DNA from: RGIG5612 sp964579345
GTDB lineage: Bacteria; Bacillota; Clostridia; Lachnospirales; Lachnospiraceae
Assembly (NCBI GenBank): GCA_964579345.1
Contig: CAZOHB010000139.1
Location: forward strand, 1 to 6,932
Direction: 5' to 3'
DNA length: 6,932 nucleotides
Below the pieces are notes generated by a model. That model searched no databases and was not told where the DNA came from. It saw only the letters and a list, made by a program, of their open reading frames with translations. Of the stretch, positions 1 through 5,698 are shown piece by piece. The number at the start of each line of letters is the position of its first letter. Position 1 is the first letter of the stretch. The position numbers and the translations under genes are program-made.

Positions 1-177
1 TTCATCAACCAGAACAAGGGAGAATTCCCATTAGGTATTCCCAGTTCGGAAATAGCCGCGGCTGAATCCGGCGATCGTTTTATTAATGTTTTACCGGACG
101 AAAACCGCAGTCCGCATAAGGAGTACCATATTGAGCAGTATCGAAACAACCACAGAGCTTTCGGCTCAGGAAATTAA
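1..177 (+). CDS. Possible C-terminal end of an unidentified upstream gene (5' truncated)
   Basis: Frame 1 is open from the first base to a TAA at 175-177, giving 58 residues with a plausible mix of codons (GAA, GGC, CGT, CCG). The other two forward frames close early, at TAG 32-34 and TGA 63-65. If the reading is real, it overlaps the phoH start at 131 by 47 bases, which is long for an operon overlap. In many Firmicutes the gene before phoH is yqfD, a sporulation membrane protein. I do not recognise the YqfD C-terminus in these residues, so that identity is only an expectation from gene order. An open run of this length could also arise by chance, and the upstream gene may instead end at 34 or 65. 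Confidence 0.35.
   Translation, partial: FINQNKGEFPLGIPSSEIAAAESGDRFINVLPDENRSPHKEYHIEQYRNNHRAFGSGN
118..123 (+). promoter_or_regulatory. Ribosome binding site that places the phoH start at TTG 131
   Basis: AAGGAG lies 7 bases before a TTG at 131 that is in the phoH frame. The in-frame ATG at 86 has no Shine-Dalgarno-like sequence in front of it, and starting there would add 15 residues (FYRTKTAVRIRST...) that do not resemble the start of PhoH proteins. The site therefore favours the TTG start. Confidence 0.75.
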
Positions 178-1120
178 GGAGATCTTCGGTCAGTTTGACG
201 AGAATATCCGAAAGATCGAGAAAGCTTTGCATGTCACCATTCTTTCCAGGGATTCCGCGATCAAGATCATTGGCGATGAAGTCAGCGCACAGCGCGCAAA
301 GAGTATCCTGGAAGACCTTGCGAATGTTGTCCGCAAAGGCGAGCATGTTACAACACAGAACGTGGAGTATGCGATCTCCCTCGAACAGGAAGGGACGCAT
401 TCCCATATTGCAGACCTCGATGAGACGATTGTCTGCCGTACCGTGAACGGACGTCCGATCAAACCAAAGACGTTTAATCAGAAGACCTATGTGGATGCAA
501 TCCGGAAAAACATGATCGTATTCGGACTCGGACCTGCCGGAACCGGAAAGACGTATCTGGCAATGGCGATGGCGATCGATGCGTTTAAGAAAGGGGATGT
601 GAACCGTATCATCCTTACCCGCCCGGCCATCGAAGCCGGTGAGAACCTGGGCTTCCTTCCGGGCGATCTGCAGAGAAAGGTGGATCCGTATCTTCGTCCT
701 TTATATGATGCGATCTACCAGATCATGGGAGCGGAAAGCTACCTTTCCAACAGTGAAAAAGGGCTGATCGAAGTGGCACCGCTTGCTTACATGCGCGGCC
801 GGACCCTTGATAATGCTTTCATTATTCTGGATGAGGCGCAGAATACGACCCCGGCACAGATGAAAATGTTCCTGACCCGTATCGGTTTCGGCTCCAAGGT
901 TGTCGTGACCGGTGACCGCACGCAGAAGGATCTTCCTTACGGCCAGATCTCGGGTCTGGATGTGGCGATCAAAGTCCTCGAAGCAGTGAAAGAAGAGATT
1001 GAGATCGTTACTCTGACCAGCGTGGACGTGGTTCGTCATCCGGTCGTTCAGAAGATCGTCATGGCTTACGAAGAATACGAGAAGAAACAGAATTCGCGTT
1101 CCAGATCCAAGGACAAGTAA
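131..1120 (+). CDS. phoH: PhoH family P-loop ATPase (PhoH/YbeZ)
   Basis: This is a 329-residue cytoplasmic ATPase of the PhoH/YbeZ family, close to the roughly 320 residues usual in Firmicutes. Residues 1-115 form the family's N-terminal nucleic-acid-binding-like region. The ATPase domain follows, with Walker A GPAGTGKT at 134-141 and the strongly conserved stretch RPAIEAGENLGFLPGD at 164-179. Walker B and its neighbours are LDEAQNTTP at 233-241, and MFLTRIGFGS (246-255), TGD at 260-262 and RHPVV at 302-306 also match the family. The C-terminus is a short charged tail (KKQNSRSRSKDK). In bacteria PhoH/YbeZ is a partner of YbeY in rRNA processing and RNA quality control; its exact biochemical activity is less certain. 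The gene ends 19 bases before ybeY, the usual pairing. The start was set at TTG 131 because of the ribosome binding site, and a start at ATG 86 is the alternative. All key residues are intact. Confidence 0.95.
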   Translation: MSSIETTTELSAQEIKEIFGQFDENIRKIEKALHVTILSRDSAIKIIGDEVSAQRAKSILEDLANVVRKGEHVTTQNVEYAISLEQEGTHSHIADLDETIVCRTVNGRPIKPKTFNQKTYVDAIRKNMIVFGLGPAGTGKTYLAMAMAIDAFKKGDVNRIILTRPAIEAGENLGFLPGDLQRKVDPYLRPLYDAIYQIMGAESYLSNSEKGLIEVAPLAYMRGRTLDNAFIILDEAQNTTPAQMKMFLTRIGFGSKVVVTGDRTQKDLPYGQISGLDVAIKVLEAVKEEIEIVTLTSVDVVRHPVVQKIVMAYEEYEKKQNSRSRSKDK

Positions 1121-1139
1121 AAGAACAGGTGCATCTGAA

Positions 1140-1619
1140 ATGAGAGTATACATCGAAAACGAGACCCGCATCCGGTATGAGTTTGATGATCCGGACCCGA
1201 TCATCAAAAATGCGGTGAATGCGGTTGCAAAAGATAAAAATCTTCCGAAGGAGCTTGAGGTCAATGTGCTTCTTACGACACCTTCAGTGATCCGGGAGAT
1301 CAACCGTGACAATAGAAATAATGACAGCGTAACAGACGTTCTTTCTTTCCCGTATTTTGACTATGAAACACCGGGCGTATTTGACGGCGAGCTGGAAGAA
1401 GCCGGAGAAAATATCCTCGGAGATATCATCATCTGCGGCAGCAGAATGAAAGAGCAGGCAAAGAAGTACGGACACAGTCAGATCCGCGAACTGTCTTTCT
1501 TAATTGTGCACAGTATGTTACACTTAACAGGTTATGACCATATCTTACAGGAAGATGCGGAACTGATGGAAGCAGAGCAGCGCCGGCTGATGGATGAGGT
1601 GCTGAAGATCCGCAGATAG
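1140..1619 (+). CDS. ybeY: YbeY endoribonuclease / rRNA maturation factor
   Basis: The 159-residue product is a full-length YbeY (UPF0054), a zinc-dependent single-strand RNase fold involved in 16S rRNA 3' end maturation and 70S quality control. The metal site H-x3-H-x5-H is complete: H124, H128 and H134 in the segment HSMLHLTGYDH. The family signature TDVLSFP is at 65-71, preceded by a Leu/Ile-Asn-Arg region, and LGDIIIC lies at 93-99. The ATG at 1140 has AGGTG at 1127-1131 with an 8-base gap. It follows phoH by 19 bases and is almost certainly co-transcribed with it. The pgpH (yqfF) gene often found between phoH and ybeY in Firmicutes is absent here, as are dgkA and era downstream. Confidence 0.96.
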   Translation: MRVYIENETRIRYEFDDPDPIIKNAVNAVAKDKNLPKELEVNVLLTTPSVIREINRDNRNNDSVTDVLSFPYFDYETPGVFDGELEEAGENILGDIIICGSRMKEQAKKYGHSQIRELSFLIVHSMLHLTGYDHILQEDAELMEAEQRRLMDEVLKIRR

Positions 1620-1673
1620 ATGTCAGCCGCATCCGAACAAGACAGAAACTATTGACACACGAACAGGGAAGGA

Positions 1674-3332
1674 ATGGCAAAAAATAAAAAAGGCAATTTT
1701 ATGATGCAGGGCGCTATCTTAGGCGTCTCTTCGATCGTTGTCAGAATGATCGGCATCTTATACAGAGTTCCCCTGAACAACATTTTAGGAGAGAAGGGTG
1801 TTGCCTACTATGGAATCGCTTTTGAAGTGTATTCCTTTTTGTTGTTGCTTTCTTCTTATAGTATGCCACTTGCGGTTTCCAAAATGGTATCCCGTCGGAT
1901 GGCGCTGAAAGAGTATAAGAATACCCGCCGGATCTTTGCGTTTGCTCTGTGTTTTGCCCTCTGTATCGGAATCATCGCTTTTGCGATCACCTATTTCGGC
2001 GCAGACTTTTTCGCAAATCTTTTGAATTATCCGCAAAGCGCGATCGCGCTCCGGACCCTTTCTTTCGGATTGATCATCATGTCAGTCCTCGGCGTTATGC
2101 GAGGCTATTTCCAGGGGCTGGGAACGATGGTGCCTACTGCTGTTTCAAATATCTTTGAACAGATCATCAACGCGATCGTAAGTCTTGTTGCAGCGGCAGC
2201 CTTTTATAAGATTGCACTGACTTCTGCAACGGTTCATAAATTTTCATTTGATAACGTGCCGGAGGCGATGGGCGCTTCCGGAGGAACGCTCGGAACCGTC
2301 TGCGGCGCAGGCGCGGCTCTGGTCTTTCTGATCCTGCTTTATTTACTGTACCGAAGATCGATCAAAGACATGGTCGCTGCGGATCCGTCAGAGGAAAAAG
2401 AACCGTTCAGCAGCATCCTGAAAACATTGGTCCTTACGATCATTCCGGTTATTTTAAGTACGACGATCTATAACCTGACCGGCCTTGTGGATTCCGGACT
2501 GTTCAGTAATATTATGGAAGCAAAAGGGATGAACCACGATATGATCGATACCTTTACCGGCATGTTTACCGGTAATTACCGGTTGATCGTCAATGTCCCG
2601 ATCGCGCTTGCAAGCGCGCTGGCGTCTTCCCTGATCCCGAGTGTCGTCAAATCTCTGACTCAGGGAAACAGGGGAAATGTAATTCGCAAGATCGACTCCT
2701 CGATCAAAGTCACGATGATCGTTGCCATGCCTTGTGCCGTTGGTATCGGTGTCCTTGCGAAACCGATCATCAATCTGCTGTTCCCGACCAGTGTGGATCC
2801 GGATAAGGTCTCGCTGATGCTGATGATCGGCTGTATCTCGGTTGTGCTGTATTCCCTGTCTACGATCACGAACTCGATCCTTCAGGGAATTGATAAGATG
2901 CGTATCCCGGTTATTCATTCCGCGATCGCCCTCGTTCTGCATGCAGTGATCCTGGTCATCATGCTGTACATTTTAAGAATCGATATCTTTGCAGTCGTAA
3001 TCTGTGACATGATCTTCTCCTTTACGGTCTGCCTTCTGAATGCGAGATCGCTGAAGAAGTATCTTGGTTATAAACAGGAAAAGGTGAAGACCTTTGTCCT
3101 GCCTGCGGTATGCTCCGTGATCATGGGTATCTTTGTCTTCTTTATCAATCTCGGCATCCGCTCGCTCCTGCACAGCAATGCGATCGCTGTGATCGTCTCG
3201 ATTCTGTTCGCGATCGTGATCTATGGAGCATCGCTTCTGCTTCTGAAGGTCATCGATGTGGATGAGCTTTATCTGTTCCCGGGCGGAACAAAGATCATCG
3301 CGCTTGCAAGAAAGCTGCATCTTCTGAAGTAA
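1674..3332 (+). CDS. MurJ/SpoVB-like (YtgP-type) oligosaccharide or lipid II flippase
   Basis: This 552-residue polytopic membrane protein belongs to the MOP superfamily, in the SpoVB/YtgP polysaccharide-transporter group. I count about 14 hydrophobic segments along its length, as the family requires. Family-typical stretches are RMIGILYRVPLNNILGEKG at 24-42, RGYFQGLGTMVPT at 143-155 with the FEQ at 161-163, VDSGLFS at 272-278, ALASALASSLIPSV at 311-324, and LQGIDKMRIPV at 403-413. Relatives flip undecaprenyl-linked cell-wall precursors: YtgP is a MurJ lipid II flippase in Bacillus, and SpoVB acts in spore cortex synthesis. Sequence alone does not say which role applies, so no symbol is given. 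The ATG at 1674 has AGGG at 1665-1668. The gap from ybeY is 54 bases with no hairpin, so read-through from the phoH-ybeY operon is likely. A weaker alternative start is ATG 1701. Confidence 0.92.
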   Translation: MAKNKKGNFMMQGAILGVSSIVVRMIGILYRVPLNNILGEKGVAYYGIAFEVYSFLLLLSSYSMPLAVSKMVSRRMALKEYKNTRRIFAFALCFALCIGIIAFAITYFGADFFANLLNYPQSAIALRTLSFGLIIMSVLGVMRGYFQGLGTMVPTAVSNIFEQIINAIVSLVAAAAFYKIALTSATVHKFSFDNVPEAMGASGGTLGTVCGAGAALVFLILLYLLYRRSIKDMVAADPSEEKEPFSSILKTLVLTIIPVILSTTIYNLTGLVDSGLFSNIMEAKGMNHDMIDTFTGMFTGNYRLIVNVPIALASALASSLIPSVVKSLTQGNRGNVIRKIDSSIKVTMIVAMPCAVGIGVLAKPIINLLFPTSVDPDKVSLMLMIGCISVVLYSLSTITNSILQGIDKMRIPVIHSAIALVLHAVILVIMLYILRIDIFAVVICDMIFSFTVCLLNARSLKKYLGYKQEKVKTFVLPAVCSVIMGIFVFFINLGIRSLLHSNAIAVIVSILFAIVIYGASLLLLKVIDVDELYLFPGGTKIIALARKLHLLK

Positions 3333-3433
3333 ACTGCTGCTGTAATCTCTTTTGGAATCTGCCTGATCGACTTTGCAGAAGAAAAGGGAGCACTGCCTCT
3401 TTACACTACCATGATAATGAATTGAAATGTTTT

Positions 3434-3478
3434 TTGTGGTTATTTGACACAATGTGTGTTAAGATAACACTGTTAAAT
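3434..3478 (+). promoter_or_regulatory. Putative promoter region of the first tetraspan gene
   Basis: This AT-rich stretch lies directly before the strong ribosome binding site of the 3506 gene. It contains a perfect -35 hexamer TTGACA at 3444-3449, but no good -10 sits 16-18 bases further on (AACACT at 3466-3471 is the nearest). An extended -10, TGTTAAGAT at 3457-3465, is the better -10 candidate and would use a poor -35 near 3437 instead. A new transcription unit starting here is likely, but the exact elements are ambiguous. The region overlaps the palindromes listed separately. Confidence 0.5.
3447..3475 (+). promoter_or_regulatory. Cluster of overlapping palindromes, candidate operator
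   Basis: Three perfect inverted repeats overlap within 29 bases: ACACA-A-TGTGT (3447-3457), GTGTTA-AGA-TAACAC (3456-3470) and TAACA-C-TGTTA (3465-3475). The half-site TGTTA (or its complement TAACA) appears at 3457-3461, 3465-3469 and 3471-3475. They cover the likely core promoter, where a bound repressor would block transcription. No regulator gene is nearby in the window, and I cannot assign the motif to a known regulator family. Confidence 0.45.
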
Positions 3479-3490
3479 TGTATTTTTATA

Positions 3491-3497
3491 AAGGAGG
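3491..3497 (+). promoter_or_regulatory. Strong ribosome binding site that sets the start at ATG 3506
   Basis: AAGGAGG is nearly perfectly complementary to the 16S rRNA 3' end and is 8 bases before ATG 3506. The reading frame stays open back to a TTG at 3422, but the extra 28 residues would cross the promoter and the ribosome binding site, so that longer start is rejected. Confidence 0.85.
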
Positions 3498-3505
3498 TAA
3501 CCGAT

Positions 3506-4243
3506 ATGGAAGCAAAAGGCGGAACATTACTTAAGGTCATGGGTATCATCATGATCGTTGGTGGTGCACTGAACATTATTTTATCAATTGTTCTGATAGC
3601 GGCTGTTGTTGGTTTGATTGCTCTTGGAGCACCGGCTGGAGTCATCGTCGGAATCATCATTACGATCCTTGCTGGTATTGCAGAACTGATTGCAGGTATT
3701 ATCTGCACTAAGAACGCCAGAAATCCGGAAAAGGCTACAAAATGCATGGTATGGGCCATCATTGTTATTGTTCTTCAGGTTGTTGGCGTTATTATCGTAG
3801 CCGCTTCTGCGGGTGCTATTGCAAAAGAAACCGGCCAGAGTTTAAACAACGGCGCTTCAACCGTAGTGTCGATCGTTCTTGGTATCGTTGTACCGGTTCT
3901 GGCAATCGTCGGTGCTGTTATGAACAAGAAATCCTATGACGCATCCAAAGGCGTTCAGACATCCTTCGCATCTGTTGTTGGCGATGTTGCAAACGAAGTC
4001 AAAGAAATGGATGATGATGTTGTCGGTCTTGCAAAAGAAGCAAAAGAAACAACTGCAAATGTTGTGGATGATGTCAAAGATTTTGCTGACAAAGCTACGG
4101 ACAAAGTCACAGACGTTGTAGATGATGTTAAAGAAAAAGCAGGCGATGTTGTTGGCGATGTCAAAGAGTTTGCTGATAATGCAAAAGACAAGGCAGCAGA
4201 CGTCGTGGAAGACGTAAAAGACAAATTTGACGGGGATAAATAA
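3506..4243 (+). CDS. Tetraspan membrane protein with amphipathic 11-mer repeat tail, function unknown
   Basis: The product has 245 residues. Four hydrophobic segments are seen at about 9-41, 44-67, 81-106 and 119-139, with no signal peptide cleavage motif. The loop between helices 2 and 3 carries NPEKATKCMVW (73-83). From about residue 150 the chain is hydrophilic and helical: repeats of the form VV[DGE]DVK[DE]-x-A-[DG]-x at 186, 204, 215 and 233, interleaved with 7-residue A-x-D-K-x-x-D units, plus degenerate copies at 157 and 172. This tail resembles LEA-like or apolipoprotein-like helices that bind membrane surfaces, by pattern only. The membrane core is paralogous to the protein encoded at 4507-5337. 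The gene has its own promoter region and a terminator at 4294, so it is probably monocistronic. I do not recognise a characterised family. Confidence 0.88.
   Translation: MEAKGGTLLKVMGIIMIVGGALNIILSIVLIAAVVGLIALGAPAGVIVGIIITILAGIAELIAGIICTKNARNPEKATKCMVWAIIVIVLQVVGVIIVAASAGAIAKETGQSLNNGASTVVSIVLGIVVPVLAIVGAVMNKKSYDASKGVQTSFASVVGDVANEVKEMDDDVVGLAKEAKETTANVVDDVKDFADKATDKVTDVVDDVKEKAGDVVGDVKEFADNAKDKAADVVEDVKDKFDGDK
4061..4234 (+). repeat. Coding repeat array: 11- and 7-residue units in the tail of the 3506 gene
   Basis: Residues 186-243 are built as 11, 7, 11, 11, 7, 11. The 11-residue units begin at V186 (VVDDVKDFADK), V204 (VVDDVKEKAGD), V215 (VVGDVKEFADN) and V233 (VVEDVKDKFDG). The 7-residue units are ATDKVTD (197-203) and AKDKAAD (226-232). 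Both lengths are close to whole numbers of alpha-helical turns, so the hydrophobic face stays aligned. The DNA copies are related but not identical (for example around 4061 and 4115), so the array is an old duplication kept at protein level. Confidence 0.8.
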
Positions 4244-4293
4244 TTTCGTCTGACAAGTTTCAAACACACATGAATATTTGGATTTAAAACTCG

Positions 4294-4320
4294 CAGGGAG
4301 ACCGAAAGGTCTCCCTGTTA
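4294..4320 (+). terminator. Hairpin terminator after the first tetraspan gene
   Basis: CAGGGAGACC at 4294-4303 pairs perfectly with GGTCTCCCTG at 4308-4317 across a GAAA tetraloop (10 base pairs, mostly GC). It lies 50 bases after the stop codon. The following T-stretch is short (TTATCT), so termination may be incomplete or the hairpin may mainly protect the transcript 3' end. Confidence 0.75.
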
Positions 4321-4357
4321 TCTGACAGAAGGGGAAGACAGCCGGATCACAGGGCAG

Positions 4358-4403
4358 AAAGAATCAGTAGCGCTGTGCCCCGGCATTGACCTTGATTCTT
4401 TTT
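4358..4403 (+). terminator. Second hairpin with T-run, possible terminator
   Basis: AAAGAATCA (4358-4366) is the exact reverse complement of TGATTCTTT (4393-4401), and the right arm runs on into TTTTT (4399-4403). The 26-base loop is GC-rich and may fold further (GTGC/GCAT near 4375-4386). The AT-rich stem and large loop make it weaker than the hairpin at 4294. It might be a back-up terminator or an unrecognised structured RNA. Confidence 0.35.
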
Positions 4404-4438
4404 GATGAAAAAACGGAAAAAACTGTCGCATAATTAAG

Positions 4439-4467
4439 TTGGTAAACGATGCGGCTTATGTTATAAT
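4439..4467 (+). promoter_or_regulatory. Vegetative-type (sigma A-like) promoter with extended -10
   Basis: TTGGTA at 4439-4444 (-35, four of six matches) is separated by exactly 17 bases from a perfect TATAAT at 4462-4467. TG at 4459-4460 completes an extended -10. Transcription would begin near 4474, giving a leader of about 33 bases before ATG 4507. It probably drives the 4507 gene and perhaps the genes through gerW. Confidence 0.82.
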
Positions 4468-4506
4468 TCATTAGTTACTTTTAGATTTTTCTTTCGGAGG
4501 AAAAGC

Positions 4507-5337
4507 ATGATGGCAAAAGGCAACGCTGTCTTAAAAATCGCAGGAATCTTATTTATCATTTTCGGCTTACTGAATGTGCTCTGGGCACTGATGTACGGAT
4601 TCCTCGGAGCAATCGGTTTTGATGAAATGGGCAAAGAGATCCTGACCGGTCTTTTGGTTCTGTTCGGGGTCTATGGAGTCATTTTAGGCCTCTTTCAGAT
4701 TGGTGTCGGAGCACTTTCTTTTCGGCATTCCAATAATCCGAAGCACTGGCTGCGCTGTGTTGTCTGGGGAATCGTCATGCTGGTACTCGGAGTTTTAGCT
4801 ACCGTTCTGATGTTTGTAACTTCCGGCCGGATGGTGAAGGGCTCGGAAGCTTACCCTGCATGGTGGGGATTTGTAATCGTCCTCTTTGCCGGAATTGTAT
4901 TGCCGCTTCTTATGATCCTCGGAGGTTTCTTAAATAGAATCTCAGCGAAGGCACTGAAGGAGACGGAGGCAGAAGCTGTTGAGGATGCCGGTGAGTATTA
5001 TGCTGATCCGGAGATGGAAGAAGAAGCAGATTTAGAACCGGCAGAAGATAAGGTTGAAGATTCCGCGCCGGAAGAGGTAATGCCGGAAGAGGCAGCGTCA
5101 GAAGAAGCTGTTTCAGAACCTGTGGATGAGCCGGAAGTGGGACCTGCTTCTGCTGACGAGGTAATAGAAACAGCGTTTACTGAAGCGGCGAATGATTCTG
5201 CTGACGATACAGATGATGTCTCCAAAACAGTGACTGCTAAACAGAAGACTCAGCCGACCAGCCGTCTCGAGTTTCTGAAAAAGCAGCGCCTTACCAGAAA
5301 CGTTGATCCGCGTTCCGCAAGAAAGTTCGGAAGATAA
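4507..5337 (+). CDS. Tetraspan membrane protein with acidic tail and basic C-terminus, function unknown
   Basis: The product has 276 residues. Hydrophobic segments are at about 9-36, 45-70, 84-105 and 119-142. The core aligns with the 3506 protein almost without gaps: the opening AKG-x(3)-LK-x(2)-GI, G61/Q64/G68, NPKHWLRCVVW at 77-87 and IVLPLLMILGGFLN at 130-143. The tail is unrelated. Residues 152-237 hold 36 acidic residues and one lysine, with many Glu-Glu, Ala and Pro, and are probably disordered. Residues 240-276 are basic (12 Lys/Arg against 2 acidic) and include SRLEFLKKQRLTRN. GGAGG at 4496-4500 lies 6 bases before ATG 4507; the next codon is also ATG, so 4510 is possible. The gene sits 61 bases before the next one with no clear terminator. 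No known family or function is recognised. Confidence 0.88.
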   Translation: MMAKGNAVLKIAGILFIIFGLLNVLWALMYGFLGAIGFDEMGKEILTGLLVLFGVYGVILGLFQIGVGALSFRHSNNPKHWLRCVVWGIVMLVLGVLATVLMFVTSGRMVKGSEAYPAWWGFVIVLFAGIVLPLLMILGGFLNRISAKALKETEAEAVEDAGEYYADPEMEEEADLEPAEDKVEDSAPEEVMPEEAASEEAVSEPVDEPEVGPASADEVIETAFTEAANDSADDTDDVSKTVTAKQKTQPTSRLEFLKKQRLTRNVDPRSARKFGR

Positions 5338-5398
5338 GCATCGTGTTCTGAAATCATGTACCGGCAAAGTGGCCGTGTTTTGAAAAGAGATACGTTCC

Positions 5399-5698
5399 AT
5401 GAAATGGTATAAAGATCTTTATATCGGCGAGGAAGCCGGAAAAAAGAAAAATAAAATCATAAAACAGCTGGAGCAGCGCAAGATTGCTGCGGGAGTCTAT
5501 GTGATCACCCTTGCTTCAAACGGGAAAGATCTGCTGGATATCCTTCCGGCATTTATGCTTTTGAAAGAGCAGTGCCGTGAGCGGGAGATCCTGGGGCTGG
5601 CTGTCACAAAAGAAGAAGCCTTTGAGGTCTGCGAGAAGATCATCCTCGATGTATTTCAAAAAACAGGTGCTTATGCAGTCAGGAGCTTTTTCCAATGA
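5399..5698 (+). CDS. Small protein of unknown function (99 residues)
   Basis: ATG 5399 is the first usable start, because a TGA at 5381-5383 lies in frame just upstream. The ribosome binding site is weak (AAGAGA at 5385-5390). The protein has no membrane segment or signal peptide, so it should be cytosolic. It begins MKWYKDLYIGEEAGKKKNK. It then looks alpha/beta: a strand AGVYVITLA (31-39), helices around 43-58 and 71-88, and a strand ILGLAVT (64-70) between them. Two cysteines (59 and 78) are not in a metal-binding pattern. Its stop overlaps the start of the DUF2953 gene in ATGA (5695-5698), which suggests translational coupling and a shared role with the DUF2953-GerW pair. I do not recognise a characterised family. 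Confidence 0.82.
   Translation: MKWYKDLYIGEEAGKKKNKIIKQLEQRKIAAGVYVITLASNGKDLLDILPAFMLLKEQCREREILGLAVTKEEAFEVCEKIILDVFQKTGAYAVRSFFQ

Noticed and set aside
83..406. Minus-strand reading frames opposite phoH, and similar long antisense frames opposite ybeY, the flippase and the tetraspan genes
   Set aside because: They are shadows of strongly supported + strand genes, have no ribosome binding sites and show low-complexity or improbable residue composition (for example the Ser-rich frame opposite the acidic tail at 4998-5225).
3383..3402. Possible terminator hairpin after the flippase gene (AAAGGG with CTCTTT)
   Set aside because: Only six pairs with one G-U and an 8-base loop, and no T-run follows, so it is too weak to call.
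3422..3505. Longer N-terminus for the first tetraspan protein starting at TTG 3422
   Set aside because: It would run through the promoter and the strong AAGGAGG site, and the paralogue at 4507 starts at the position matching ATG 3506.
4061..4234. Repeated DNA in the tail of the 3506 gene as a CRISPR or mobile repeat
   Set aside because: The units are in frame, differ in sequence, lack spacers and are explained by the 11/7-residue protein repeats.
5334..5360. Possible sporulation sigma E-type promoter before the 99-residue gene (ATA, 18 bases, CATGTA)
   Set aside because: The -10 part matches the consensus poorly, and such short partial matches are common by chance.
5362..5380. Small hairpin CGGC / GCCG followed by TGTTTTG between the 4507 and 5399 genes
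   Set aside because: A 4-base-pair stem with a broken T-run is not credible as a terminator.
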